This document shows positions 21,714-32,621 of a stretch of 64,000 nucleotides of DNA, piece after piece. This DNA is from Alentia gelatinosa (lineage: Eukaryota; Annelida; Polychaeta; Phyllodocida; Polynoidae): NCBI GenBank assembly GCA_950022655.1, contig OX465590.1, positions 43,979,718 to 44,043,717 on the forward strand, written 5' to 3'. Both the position numbers and the translations under genes were made by a program. Under the pieces are notes generated by a model. The model was not told the origin of the DNA. It did not search any database and saw nothing but the letters and a program-made list of their open reading frames with translations. Every line of letters begins with the position of its first letter. Positions within the stretch are counted from its first letter, which is position 1.

Positions 21714-22176
21714 ATAGGTGGGCGTCCACCAACCACGACAAGGCTACGACAAGAGCAGACAAGAGAGTTCCTATCGGCGCTTGTCGCAGCCTTGTCGTGA
21801 GAAGAGCAGTGTCGGGACAGCGGTGTCGGGGCGTGTCGTAGACGTTGCTGGTTGCCGTAAAAAAAGGCGCCCATGGTTCCGACACACTACAACAGTGATA
21901 TCAAGGAAACCACAACACTCCACGACAAGGGTCCAGTCGTAGCAAAAATCGAACATGTTCGATATTGTAGCCTTGTCGGAAGGCCCCCGACAGGCCTCCG
22001 ACAAGCTTCCAGTCGCAGTCGCAGCCTGTCGTCGCCTTGTCGTAGACTCTTGTCGGGAACTAGGGTCCACCAACCACGACAAGGCTACGACACGCTTTCC
22101 AATCGTAGGCCTGTCGTGGACCTGGTCGGAAAGCCATTGTCGTAGCCTTGTCGTGGTTGGTGGACGCCCCCCTTTA
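21714..22176. mobile_element. TIR-B element, complete copy
   Basis: Ends 'gggcgtccaccaaccacga' and 'tcgtggttggtggacgcccc' form inverted termini over 30 bp (to AAGGCTACGACA). The interior is a patchwork of 'ccttgtcgtag' modules in both orientations, so the whole element can fold. Other copies: 39235-39692, 40814-41225, 55479-55922 and partial 11594-11956. Overlapping frames on both strands are unrelated to any family I know. Confidence 0.85.
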
Positions 22177-22502
22177 TGCTTTACTCTGTGCCGTACGAAC
22201 AGGACTATTGAAAGCTGCCCTGTGATTGAATACGAATGCGCACTAGACAGTGTTGTAAGACCGGGGCAGTGGTATGTTGGAAAAAAACCAAACCTATGGA
22301 GATGTTTCAGGATACCATGCATGGGACAGAGAACCGTTGGTTGTATATATACCCCGTCTGTAGTATAGACCCATCTCAAGGGTATGTAAATATATGCATG
22401 GCGCAGATTAATATCCACTCTGTGGGACACCGGCAACGATCAGTTGATGACGTGGTTAGTGCGGAGCGATCAAACAGCGAGCGACACTTTTAACGGCCGA
22501 TA

Positions 22503-22995
22503 CGCCGCGTTTACACTGGACGACGGAAAACGTGACAACTGTAGATAATCTAGCCAATAGTCGTCAGGTGGTGCTCTAACCCAGCATTTACATTAGACGA
22601 CTAAAAACGTGACGACTGTAGATCGTCTAGCCTATAGTCATCAGGTGGTGCCCTAACCCAGCATTTACATTAGATGACTAAAAACTTGACGACTGTAGAT
22701 AATCTAGCCAATAGTCGTCAGGTGGTGCCCTAACCCTGCGTTTACACTAGACGACTAAAAACGTGATGACTGTAGATCATCTAGCCAATAGTCCCAGCGT
22801 TTACACTAGGCGACTAAAAACGTGACGACTGTAGATCATCTAGCCAATAGTCGTCAGGTGGTGCCCTAGCCCGGTGTTTACACTAGATGACTGAAAACGT
22901 GATGACTGTAGATTGGCTAGCCAATACTCATCCGGTGGTGCCCTAACGACCTGTGTAAACGGATTTACATATAATCGCGTCTATTAAACGCCGGG
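22503..22995 (+). repeat. 77-bp array of GTTTACAC elements
   Basis: Six units of about 77-78 bp with 'gcgtttacactagacgac', 'aaaacgtgacgactgtagat' and 'caatagtcgtcaggtgg', closed by the inverted terminus 'ttaaacgccgggtgcg' at 22985. Single copies occur at 35525-36035 and 47040-47085, so a TIR element was amplified in tandem. Confidence 0.85.
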
Positions 22996-23070
22996 TGCGT
23001 CTTTATTTCGCATAAATGGCGCCCGAGGGAGAAATGTCTTCTGCTCTGAATGAAGTTTACTTCTTCCCCG

Positions 23071-23100
23071 CGTCACGTGACGTAAAATGGCGGGAAAATG
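23071..23100 (+). promoter_or_regulatory. Dense cluster of E-box, CRE, YY1-like and E2F-like motifs
   Basis: Within 25 bp: CACGTGAC (23074-23081), TGACGTAA (23078-23085), AAAATGGCGG (23084-23093) and GGCGGGAAA (23089-23097, E2F type). The surrounding 22980-23200 is unique and CpG-containing. This fits a housekeeping-type promoter, but no first exon could be assigned on either strand. Confidence 0.4.
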
Positions 23101-23199
23101 TCGATGGACGATCGAGGCAGACGACATTTAGTTTTGCCACAGAGCCCCGATAGATGGCGCTAAATGGCGGAGGGTCCGTTTTATGTGCCTCAGCGTTAT

Positions 23200-23840
23200 G
23201 GTCAGTTCACACTGTGGGTTTTTAGGTACATAGGCGCGTAACGCATCAAAACGCAATGTGAAATGCAAGTTTCCCGGATAGTCTCAGACTCGAGCTACCT
23301 TAAGCCGGAGACACACCAAGAGAGAAAGGCAACGAGTTCCATAATCGCCAACACAAAATGACCTATATATGTGAGCTAATATTTCATATTTCACCTGAGT
23401 ATTGCTTCCAAGATGCTAAATTATAGGCAGGAGAAATTCCTATGAAATAAAATCTCACATACACGCCAATTTGAGATCGCTGCCTTCACTTGCTTGGTGT
23501 GTCCCCGGAATCAAGTATACCCAGTGACAAGCGTGTTTGAATGTCAAACATGTTTGATATTTGGTACTGCTAGTCTGAGACCGAAGTACCTAAAATCGCA
23601 AGAGCTCCAGTTGCAAGTTGGGTAGTTCAAGGCCAGTTCACACTATGCGACTTTGGGGATGGGGCTTGCGACCTGGTGATGCCAATTGTAAGAGTATGAA
23701 GTGCAAGGAACACAGCGCACAGTGTGAACTGCATTTCGTTGTGACTGGAGGTACATGCGGTACCCCAAGTCGCAAGGAAGCAGGTACCTCCAGTCTGAGA
23801 CTAAAGGTACCGGTACTCAAGCCCTCCCAGTTGCAAAGTA
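23200..23840. repeat. Nested inverted repeats (GGAGACACACC element inside another)
   Basis: The inner element at 23301-23512 has ends 'ccggagacacaccaag' and 'cttggtgtgtccccgg'. Around it, 'ggtcagttcacactgtg' (23200) and 'cacagtgtgaactgca' (23718) plus repeated 'agtctgagac' and 'aggtacc' blocks form an outer foldback. No coding content. Confidence 0.6.
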
Positions 23841-23861
23841 TGAACTGGTATGAGTATGAGT

Positions 23862-24134
23862 ATATATGTATACACCTGGCATATATAGTTATGAATTTGC
23901 GTATACAAGGTAGTCCTATTTTCCGTTGTGTATACACCTCATCTATTGACGTGTAAAATGTATGCGATCGGGGTATACATGTCCCACCCACAATATTTCT
24001 CTTCATATATGCTTTGTGGCAAATACAGCTATTACACTGACATATAGAAGAGGAAACGTGTCAATATACAGCCGATACATGCACTTACGCGATGGCATAT
24101 GTATGAATAAACTGGTGGTTTTCATGCAGTGAAT
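23862..24134. repeat. FB-5, copy 2
   Basis: 'tgcgtatacaaggtagtcct', 'tatacacctcatct', 'gtcaatatacagccgata' and 'ctggtggttttcatgcag' match the copies at 4069 and 30228. Confidence 0.75.
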
Positions 24135-24341
24135 CATACTCTCTCCCCTGCATATATGAGACGAATGATTACATTAGATTGAATACATCTTGATGGATGA
24201 TACAAGCCTTGTGTTCACACCCACCATTCACACTTTAAGTGTGAAGGCATTGAAATGACATAGACATGAGGCCATGTCGCTTTAAAGTGCTTGTTACACC
24301 AACACGATCGATTTGCTTTGTTATATCTAAGTAAATCTTGT

Positions 24342-24473
24342 TTTATTCTACCCCTCATATAAATCTCCATAGACTTAGCATGGTGTGCCAGTATGCCACG
24401 GTTATGCCATATAATATTTGTATGCCATGGGTGACATATGCAATAAAAGAAAACATGTGATGGGGTAGGATAA
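24342..24473 (-). mobile_element. TTATC-2, reverse copy
   Basis: 'ttattctacccctcatat', 'tccatagacttagcatgg' and the end 'tggggtaggataaaa'. 132 bp; reverse orientation relative to 4729-4856. Confidence 0.8.
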
Positions 24474-24477
24474 AATC

Positions 24478-24740
24478 TAAACTTCACTCAAATTCATATA
24501 ATAATTTTCTTTTTAATAAAAAGATTTTAAAATTTTCAACTGAACGCGTTCACAGATCCCGCCAGATCGCGGAACGCACACACGAGAAAGAATTTTACCT
24601 ATAATTATTTATATGACGTTTGTTATCTTCTGCTACAGATATCACTCAGCTCTGCTTCATGATATCCTTCCAAGAAGACAACTCACGCCATATAAACAAT
24701 CATATGAAATTTTTTGACGTTTCTTGATAATATCTTGCAG
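24478..24740. repeat. Foldback FB-9, diverged copy
   Basis: 'cttctgctacagatatcact', 'cttcatgatatccttc' and 'cgccatataaacaatcatat' match 49200-49345, where the arms 'ttcatatgattgttta' and 'taaacaatcatatg' pair. At both loci it directly follows TTATC-2 sequence, so it is probably that element's hairpin module. Confidence 0.6.
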
Positions 24741-25368
24741 TATCGCGATATGCCAGACCTCCTTTGCCGCTACACATGGCGCAGGATGGTATATGTATCT
24801 TCTTCGAGATGATGGGTGGACTTATCGGTGCTCCCTTACCATGACACATCACGATCTATAGCCGATATATCGGGGCATATACACTACGATCTATAGCGGC
24901 AAGAACATGGCAAAGGTGCTTAACCAGACCGATGCATCGCGGCAATTATGCACGCGATTATTCGAATCCTAGCAAGATTTAGCAAGACAACCAAATCATG
25001 ACAAATCTCGCGATATCTATTGTGCTGGTGGAAAAGCCCCTTTATAAAGATATTCACCGCTAGGCGGCGCTGAACGGAAAATCATCAATTACAAGACACT
25101 ACTGTGTAGCGTGCGGCCGTTGATACCAACTCCCACCACTTGGCGGAGTATCAGTGACTGATTTTATATCCATAACGCGGGCCTTGTTAATCCTAATTTA
25201 CTATCCATGTTCCACACCCGCTTTCCTATCCATGTTCCATGAACGACGTCAGGGGACGGAAGTGACGTAATCTGTGCGTCAATAGTTCTGTTACTCACCA
25301 CTAGGGTACTCATCAATGTATAACTCACTCAGCAGGGGACTAGGAGATGATCCTCATAAGAGCTGAAT
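24741..25368. other. Unannotated sequence with short repeats
   Basis: Two copies of 'acgatctatagc' (24849 and 24885) and two of 'ctatccatgttcca' (25200-25240). No gene, RNA or known element recognised. Confidence 0.5.
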
Positions 25369-25630
25369 GGTGTATTATCGCCCACTAGTATCTGCAGTGT
25401 TGAAGTCCACGATTGGAGAGTGAAAAAATTGTCGAAATTAAGCATATCACAACATATCACGACATGTAATTCTCATGTCTTACTAACAGTTTCTGTTGGT
25501 GAAATACTATTCTTTTCATATATTTACATTAAAATCACATCAGAATAGTAGTACGTCCCATAGTCCGTGCTAGCTGAACGGAAGAACGTGTCCAGACGCA
25601 TGCGCGTATTGAGTGGGCGATAATAACGGT
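25369..25630. mobile_element. Short TIR element, TATTATCGCCCAC ends
   Basis: 'tattatcgcccacta' (25373) and 'gagtgggcgataataa' (25612) are inverted termini around about 260 bp with no ORF. Only one copy seen. Family unknown. Confidence 0.5.
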
Positions 25631-26519
25631 TTATCGCAGGGTAACAAACTATCACAGCACACCGGCGAATTACTTTAATCCAATGCTCCTCTTTAATACA
25701 GGGACGTGTTAATTAAATCGGGGAGTGTCTAGTTTCACAGTGATGATAAAAGCACGATCTGTACAAGGTAGATCAGATAACTATGAGTCTGGGTCCTCTG
25801 AAGTATCTCATCCTGCTGACAAGCTAGCATCATATATAATAAGGCTAATGTATTATCATATATCTAGAAAATACGGATAGAACACCATTTTATTCACTTA
25901 CTAAGTTATCTATTCATAGCGGATTATTCACGTCTCAGTGAGCCCGAACATTATTCACACAGCACCCCTAGTAGTAGGTAGTATTTCAATATATGATATA
26001 TATATATATATACGTAAACATAATATCTTTGTGGAGGTAGGCGGGAAGATTTAAGTACACCCATCCACTTGTATGCAGTGCCCAAACAATCGATGCCCAT
26101 TTCGTCGGAAGGGAAAGCTCGCAAACGGTATTTATCTTACTACTGATGTTATAGAACATTATTTTACTAACCTAAGCCGATTTGTACTAAATACCGCTAA
26201 TGGATCTTTTATTTTATTGGAGACGTATATCAAAAAGATATACACTAATCCACAGGCTTGTTGTTGATGGGATCTTTTGCATTTTTTAGTTGAGCAATCT
26301 TAATGTCTAAGCCTTCATGTCATTGGTATCTTTAGTATCTCTAAAGGTGTCACTATTTATATCACCTGGTAATAAAGCAATAGAGCTGGGAACAGTAAAT
26401 GCGTTAAAATCCATAAACATACATCAAGTGAAACCACCCAACGACTGATGTTACAGTGGGCACTTAATCGGAGGACATTTAGTCGGCAGTTGGAAACGCC
26501 ACATTAGAAAAGATCTGCA
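25631..26519. other. Unannotated sequence with a short (TA)n run
   Basis: A 64-codon frame at 26073-26267 has no recognisable family. A short TA run lies near 25995-26012. 'ttttattcacttactaag' (25890) recurs at 28241. No gene is called. Confidence 0.5.
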
Positions 26520-26524
26520 GTTTG

Positions 26525-27292
26525 TTGTTGATTATTTACGCTACACAGAATGGGTTTAATGTTGGTTATTTACGCTACACAGAATGGGTCTGTTGTTGGT
26601 TATTTACGCTACACAGAATGGGTTTATTGTTGGTTACTTACGCTACACAGAATGGGTTTATTGTTGGTTACTTACGCTACACAGAATGGGTTTACTGTTA
26701 GTTATACGCTACACAGAATAGGTTTGTTATTGGTTATTTACGCTACACAGAATGGGTTTATTGGTTACATACGCTACACAGAATGGGTTTGTTATTCGGT
26801 ATTTATATTACACATTATGGGTTTATTGTTGGTTACTTACGCTACACAGAATGGGTTTACTGTTAGTTATACACTATACACAGAATGGGTTTGTTGTCGG
26901 TTATTTACGCTACAAAGAATGGGTTTATTGTTGGTTACTTACGCTACACAGAATGTGTTTACTGTTAGTTATACGCTACACAGAATGGGTTTGTTGTCGG
27001 TTATTTACGCTACACAGAATGGGTTTATTGTTGGTTACTAACGCTTCACAGAATGGGTTTATTGTTGGTTACTTACGCTATACAGAATGGGTTTACTGTT
27101 AGTAATACACTTCACAGAATGGGTTTGTTGTTGGCTATTTACGCTACACAGAATGGGTCTGTTGTTGGTTATTCACGCTACACAGAATGGGTTTATTGTT
27201 GGTTACTTACGCTACACAGAATGGGTTTACTGTTAGTAATACACTTCACAGAATGGGTTTGTTGTTGGCTATTTACGCTACACAGACGTATC
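26525..27292 (+). repeat. 34-bp minisatellite, about 23 units
   Basis: 'cgctacacagaatgggttt' then 'ttgttggttactta' repeats at 34 bp (26539, 26573 and on), with interspersed shorter 29-bp units. Frames of over 100 codons on + are periodic by-products (MGLLLVTYATQN). Confidence 0.92.
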
Positions 27293-27453
27293 TCATCGTC
27301 CATGCAGCGTGTCTGTCTCGGGAAATCTCACGAGTTGGCGCACAGTGTCCACCTGTTGGGCAGCAGATGAAGCAGTCAATGGCGGTATAATGAGGAGAGG
27401 CACACCCGAGGGTCATACGAGAACATCAAAGAACCAATCACAACCCTCCCGCC

Positions 27454-27597
27454 CGACGGACGCCCGACAAACGCCCGACGGACGCCAAGTGTAGTCTGCC
27501 GCGCCCTCTGACGGGCTTGGCGCACACTACGGGCACGCACTTCCGGTCGCTGCCAGCCCTGTATGTGCGTGTGTGTGTGTGTATGTGTGTGTGTAAT
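27454..27597 (+). repeat. 12-bp GACGGACGCCC repeats and a (GT)n microsatellite
   Basis: Three 'cgcccgac' units at 27454-27490, then 'gtgtgtgtgtgtgtatgtgt' at 27565-27595. GC-rich sequence between. Confidence 0.7.
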
Positions 27598-27721
27598 ATG
27601 AGAAAACATAGTTAATGAACCCGTAGCGATTGCTGTTTGCGGCCATATCTATAGGAGAAAAGGCCCGGAACAGCATCACTATGGTTTCACTCACTCCGTT
27701 TTCTTATCATCGTATACAGAG

Positions 27722-28215
27722 AAACCCCACTAAAGGGGACACCCTCCGTTCCGAGCAAAGTGTCCCCTTAAGCGGGGTGTCCTATTAAGTGGGATTAAAA
27801 TAAACTAAATAAGACTTTCTGTTCCAGGAAAAACTGTCCCCTTAAGCGGGGTGGCCCCTTAAGCGGGGTGGCCCCTAAAGCGGGGTGGCCCCTTAAGCGG
27901 GGTGTCCCCTTAAGCGGGGTGTCCCCTTAAGCGGGGTGGCCCCTTAAGCGGGGTGGCCCCTTAAGCGGGGTGGCCCCTTAAGCGGGGTGGCCCCTTAAGC
28001 GGGGTGGCCCCTTAAGCGGGGTGGCCCCTTAAGCGGGGGGCCCCTTAAGCGGGGTGGCCCCTTAAGCGGGGTGGCCCCTTAAGCGGGGTGGCCCCTTAAG
28101 CGGGGTGGCCCCTTAAGCGGGGTGGCCCCTTAAGCGGGGTGGCCCCTTAAGCGGGGTGGCCCCTTAAGCGGGGTGGCCCCTTAAGCGAGGTGTCCCAGAA
28201 GCAGGGTTTACTGTA
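27722..28215 (+). repeat. 17-bp CCCCTTAAGCGGGG minisatellite, about 26 units
   Basis: Unit ggccccttaagcggggt, each a near-palindrome (CCCC-TTAAG-CGGGG). Flanked by diverged units ('ccactaaaggggacacc', 'ctattaagtgggatt') and ended by 'cagggtttactgtac'. The homogeneous core is 27840-28190. Confidence 0.95.
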
Positions 28216-28985
28216 CCTCAAATTGATGAGAGAACGTCATTTTATTCACTTACTAAGTCGTCGATTCCCAGCCTATTGACCAAAAGTAGGCGCTAGCACA
28301 GTATACAGAATGGATGGATATCTTCTGAAAGTGACTTCAGGATGCAAGTATGATGCATTATCAGATAAATATGAACTCTCTCTATGTTTCAGGGCATTAG
28401 GAAGTATATCTGAATACAACAGTGTCTCCGAATGTGTTCTATTATTGATGAAATGCAGTCTGACTGTATCAGAACAAGTATACACCTTAAAGTGGAATGA
28501 ATTCCTATCCTCCCTTCAGCGTTTGTTATTTCTCAAACGGAGTAGGTACTTGCAATTCGAGCTACGTTGCAAAATACTCCGGATTCTTGAACTAATTACG
28601 CCTAATTTCTAAAACAACATCTTTAGATTATCAGACTTCGATTCAAAGCTCTTCTTTTATGGTTTATTAGCGTAATTTGTCGAGAAAATCGCTCCGATCG
28701 CCTGTATCAAGTGAATTAGGGAAATTACTAAATCATGTTCCTACAGAGCATAATGGATGTTTTAGGATAAAACCGATTCGTCTAGGATTTCACTAATATT
28801 ATTTTAGTGTGTAGTTCAACAGGTGCATATAATCCAATTTGGAATATAATTTGTATCATAATTAGATTTAAAACAAAAAGGGGTGGGAAGTGGCAGGATG
28901 TAAAATGCTGGCTCGGCTGTTTCTCGGCCCAGAAGCCGAGGACGGTCTTCAGTTTCAAATTAATTTATATCATGCATGAGTATTC
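28216..28985. other. Unannotated sequence
   Basis: A 100-codon + frame (28310-28612) shows no domain, signal peptide or splice context that I recognise. No repeats found. Confidence 0.5.
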
Positions 28986-28987
28986 TC

Positions 28988-29225
28988 TTTTATTACCCAC
29001 CCAATACGGAGTCCCCATACTAAGCCTATGGAGCCTCCAGATCGCTACTGAGTAGAATACGGAAAGCCGTATTCTCCTAGGAGAATACGGCTTTTTCGGC
29101 CACCTGACGGGAATTATAGGAACTATTTATATAAACAATGCATGGCCCTTGCGTCAAATTTCTGATTATTTACAAGATATTTTTTCCTAATAGTTAGTCG
29201 AAAGGTGCGTAGTAAATACAAGAGA
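28988..29225. mobile_element. TTATC-4 element with 28-bp perfect palindrome
   Basis: Begins 'ttattacccacccaatacgg', then 'ccatactaagcctatggagc' and 'gctactgagtagaatacgg'. A perfect 28-bp palindrome at 29065-29092 is centred on CCTAGG with arms 'agccgtattct'. It continues 'cggccacctgacggg' to 'gcgtagtaaatacaa'. Copies: 43118-43362 (reverse), 50165-50500 and 54590-54745. Confidence 0.75.
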
Positions 29226-29274
29226 GCACTCATGAATGATATAATGTAGACAGCGGTGTGATATGATGTGAAAT

Positions 29275-29402
29275 AGTTTTGTTTGTTTGTTTGGGTAGTT
29301 TAACGTCCAATTTGTTCAATTAGACTTACTTTGGGTTTGACCAAATCTATGAGATGAATGTGGGTAGAAATCTCACCCCTACACATTTACCGCGGTGAGA
29401 GT
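29275..29402 (-). mobile_element. Retroposon 3' tail (copy 1)
   Basis: Read on the minus strand it ends 'ggacgttaaactacccaaa' followed by CAAA repeats, typical of SINE/LINE 3' ends in invertebrates. Upstream it has 'ggggtgagatttctaccc' and 'ttggtcaaacccaaag'. A second copy with the same end is at 43560-43735. The 5' part is missing from both. Confidence 0.6.
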
Positions 29403-30226
29403 TCTTTTACTTCCCACACCACATAGACATGGTATGCGAACGATTGGCCTTGATATAGCAGTAAATCTACCATTGCTGGGAGTGAAGGAGAAAGGTGGCT
29501 GTACACCACACCACATAGACATGGTATGAGAAGGACTGGCCTTTGATATAGCAGTAAATCTACCACTGCTGGGGATGAAGGAGAAAGGTGGCTGTACACC
29601 ACATCACATAGCCATGGTATGCGAACGATTGGCCTTGATATAGCAGTAAATCTACCATTGCTGGGAGTGAAGGAGAAAGGTGGCTGTACACCACACCACA
29701 TAGACATGGTATGAGAAGGACTGGCCTTTGATATAGCAGTAAATCTACCACTGCTGGGGATGAAGGAGAAAGGTGGCTGTACACCACATCACATAGCCAT
29801 GGTATGCGAACGATTGGCCTTGATATAGCAGTAAATCTACCATTGCTGGGAGTGAAGGAGAAAGGTGGCTGTACACCACACCACATAGACATGGTATGAG
29901 AAGGACTGGCCTTTGATATAGCAGTAAATCTACCACTGCTGGGGATGAAGGAGAAAGGTGGCTGTACACCACATCACATAGCCATGGTATTAGAAGGACT
30001 GGCCTTTGATATAACAGTAAATCTACCACTGCTGGGGATGAAGGAGAAAGGTGGCTGTACACCACATCACATAGCCATGGTATTAGAAGGACTGGCCTTT
30101 GATATAGCAGTAGGTCTACCACTGCTGGGGGTGAAGGAGAAAGGTGGCTGTACACCACATAGACATGGTGTGAGAAGGACTGGTCTTTGATATAGCAGTA
30201 AATCTACCACTGCTGGAGAAAACTAC
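29403..30226 (+). repeat. 93-bp satellite with 185-bp higher-order unit
   Basis: 'gaaggagaaaggtggctg' recurs at 29484, 29577, 29669, 29762, 29854, 29947, 30040 and 30133. Alternating types ('gcgaacgattggcc' and 'agaaggactggcc') make a 185-bp dimer repeated nearly identically. Minus-strand frames of over 100 codons are periodic artefacts. Confidence 0.93.
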
Positions 30227-30227
30227 C

Positions 30228-30478
30228 AGTTTATATATGTTTACACCCGACGTATATCGGTATGATTTTGCGTATACAAGGTAGTCCTATTTTCCGTTGT
30301 GTATATGACGTGTAAAATGTATACATGTCCTGCACACAATATTTCTCTTCATACACGCTTTGCTGCAAATACAGCCATTACGTTGACATATAGAAGAGGA
30401 AACGTGTCAATATACAGCCGATACAAGCACTTAAACGATGGCGTATATATAAATAAACTGGTGGATTTCGCGCAGTGA
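30228..30478. repeat. FB-5 copy 3, inserted in the 93-bp satellite
   Basis: Begins 'aactaccagtttatatatg' and ends 'ataaactggtggatttcgcg'. The satellite motif 'ccactgctgg' lies on both sides (before 30218 and at 30479), showing insertion into the array. Confidence 0.8.
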
Positions 30479-30539
30479 CCACTGCTGGGGGTGAAGAAGA
30501 AAAGTGCTTTTGTGACTCCGTAGAGGGAGAGTTTACAAA

Positions 30540-31000
30540 CGGCAGGGATGGACGCCGCCATGTTTTTTGTGACTCCGCGGCGGAAGCATTCTGCCCCCGC
30601 AGCAGCGACATGGTCGCCGCCTAGCGGGGGCCTTAGCGAATCAGAGGCAGGTCACTAAGTCGGTTTTTCTGCGGGATTACGCTAAGCCTGCCGTGACCTT
30701 CACAGGCCCTTCACGTGACCTTGGCGTGACCTCTGCGTCTGTGTGGGCAGACTGAGGGCAGTCCTAGTGCCCGGATGGTGGATGCCCCCGTGAACGCTCC
30801 CATAGTGCCCTGCGGCCTCCTCCTACCACGTGGTACGCCCTCAGCCAATGGGGGAGCGCGTAATGAAGCCCCACCGTGGCGACACCTGGTGAATTAGCCG
30901 AGAAAATCCGACTTGCGGGTCAAAGGTCAGGAGAGGTCAACAAAGAGACTTCTAGTGGGCGGAGAAGTCTTGGGTGGTTTCGTGTTGGTGTAGGTTCAGA
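30540..31000. promoter_or_regulatory. CpG-rich candidate promoter with nuclear-receptor sites
   Basis: Unique, CpG-rich sequence. Motifs: GCCGCCATG (30553, YY1 type), TGACCT half-sites at 30694, 30716 and 30727, CCACGTGG (30826-30833), CCAAT (30845-30849), and GGGTCAAAGGTCA (30917-30929), a DR1 element, followed four bases later by AGGTCA (30934-30939, DR4 spacing). No TATA box and no convincing exon on either strand, so gene and direction are unknown. Confidence 0.5.
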
Positions 31001-31047
31001 GTTTGAATGAATATTGTGATTTTTCTCCAGTTCTTCTTGGTTGTGGT

Positions 31048-31325
31048 TATTATCTCACCCTGGTATTTTTCTCCATTGGCTTAACATAAGGAACTCGTAC
31101 TCCATGGCTGTGTAGTTCGTGTACCCAATACTCAATGGCTAATTGGATGATTCATTTATCAATGAATAATGTTATACGGGGTGAGATAAAATCAGAAACC
31201 CACTCGATGACAATAACTTGGTCTGCACTCCACCCCGTTCGACCGCTATGTACTTTACTCAGCTTCGCCTCGTGAATTACTCTGCAGTCAAACTCGGTGG
31301 AGTACGGACCAAGCTATTTCCATCT
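31048..31325 (+). mobile_element. TTATC-3 two-module element, copy 1
   Basis: Short module 'ttatctcaccctggta' to 'ggggtgagataa' (31050-31188) with 'ccattggcttaacata'. Hairpin module 31200-31320 has arms 'acttggtctgcactccacc' and 'ggagtacggaccaagct' and apex 'tcagcttcgcctcgtgaa' (GCTTCGC at 31262-31268). Confidence 0.8.
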
Positions 31326-31379
31326 CGTTGGTTTCCTTTTAAATCTTGTGATTTGTCTCCAGCTCGTCCTGGTTGCGGA

Positions 31380-31690
31380 TATTATCTCACCCTGGTATTT
31401 CTCTCCATTGGCTTAACATTAGGAACTCGTTCTCCATGACCCTATAAGTATTGCAGTCTGTTCTCCATGGTCTTTATCCTTTGTATAATCCATTCTTTCA
31501 GTGTGTACAGTGGGTGAGATTAATACAGATAGCGACTCGTTTTGGTCAAAGCAGTTGTTCTCCACGAGTTTGATGCAGAGTGATATGAACGAGGCGACTG
31601 CCGAGAGAATATCACATAGCATTCAAGCGAGTTGGAGAATGACTTCCTTGTCCAAAACGAGTTCCTTTCTTCTTTAGTTCCTGGACTACT
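31380..31690 (+). mobile_element. TTATC-3, copy 2
   Basis: 'ttatctcaccctggta' to 'gggtgagatt', then a hairpin with 'gactcgttttggtcaaa' facing 'ttgtccaaaacgagttcc' and apex 'gaacgaggcgactgccgaga'. In tandem with the previous copy. Relatives at 36953-37250, 48611-48945, 52660-52795 and 62610-62895. Confidence 0.8.
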
Positions 31691-31696
31691 TATACC

Positions 31697-31880
31697 AGCA
31701 TGGAGTTGTCCCATTACCTTAAGTCCATATAAGGAATAGAGTACACCGAGTAGCCAATGACTGCATTCGTAGCAAACCCTGACCTTCACCCTGACCTCCT
31801 TACATGATATTTTCTAGCGCCTTGGTTGGGCTATACAGCCGAGAGTTGACCTCGAATCTTAGGGGCCACAACCACCCTCA
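31697..31880 (+). repeat. Dispersed repeat DE-Y with CArG box, copy 1
   Basis: 'agcatggagttgtccc', 'gaccttcaccctgacctcc' and 'tgacctcgaatcttagggg' are shared with 32622-32825 and, diverged, with 48379-48560. Each copy carries CCATATAAGG (31725-31734 here), a perfect serum-response CArG box. Confidence 0.75.
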
Positions 31881-32029
31881 TAGTAAGATTCGTAGGGGAG
31901 ATGCAGTACTATGAGGTTGTAAGATGATGTGAAGGTACAGTGACATTACAATGGTTTACACAGGGGGATTTTCAAAGCATATTCAGTAATGAACGATTAC
32001 ATTGAATAACATGGAGTGATCACTCATAT

Positions 32030-32345
32030 TTACCTGTGCAACCTTACATATTGTATTGCGATGTCTACCTCGAGTAGTATACAGAGCCGCCTATCCAGAA
32101 AACCATTTATTATCCATCTTTTCGAACAAATCACACCCAGAAACTGCCATGTGAAAGGGACTATAGGGACTATCTTTAGCTCTATAGCACAAAGGGACTA
32201 TTTCCCGCATACCATGGTTTTGATGCCGTATACCACAGATGTGAATCCATATACCACAGTTATGGTATCTAACAGGTTCTATATAATGGGTCGTGGTTTA
32301 CTGAGTCCCCATACATTCTCAACGAGGCCTTTTATACGATGAATA
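32030..32345. repeat. FB-8, copy 2
   Basis: 'gccgtataccacagatgtga', 'cataccatggttttg', 'gggtcgtggtttactgagtc' and 'ccatacattctcaa' are the reverse complement of 45990-46240. The left part carries half of the associated hairpin ('cagaaaaccatttattatcc'). Confidence 0.75.
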
Positions 32346-32621
32346 ATAAAATACGATGAGGGATTACTTTGCCGAGAGAATATTGGCTGCGCGTTAAGCT
32401 TCTTACATCCTCGCGCTGACATCCGCTTTTAAGTGAATCCCATTTATAGTTAATCAGATAGCTACGAGATGGCGCCTTATGTAATAGCGACTATTACTTA
32501 AAGTAGTGTATTTAAACGGAACTGCTTGAAGATGGAGCCTGACACATTCCGTGACACAGCCTTTATAACTAAACTCTGTCCATCATATTCATCCACCAGT
32601 AAACTGTGGGCACTGCAAGGC

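Noticed and set aside
26079..26143. Possible second exon of the NFYamide gene after 'tatgcag' (26078), in the right phase and containing a KR pair
   Set aside because: The acceptor is weak, the intron would be 8.7 kb, and no conserved feature supports it. A match of this kind is expected by chance.
26550..27390. Hydrophobic repeat frames (MGLLLVTYATQN)
   Set aside because: By-product of the 34-bp minisatellite; the frame shifts where 29-bp units intervene.
28310..28612. 100-codon + frame
   Set aside because: No domain, Kozak context, promoter or splice signals. Typical of chance frames in moderately AT-rich sequence.
29387..30158. Minus-strand frames of 106-137 codons
   Set aside because: Translation of the 93-bp satellite, again a multiple of three.
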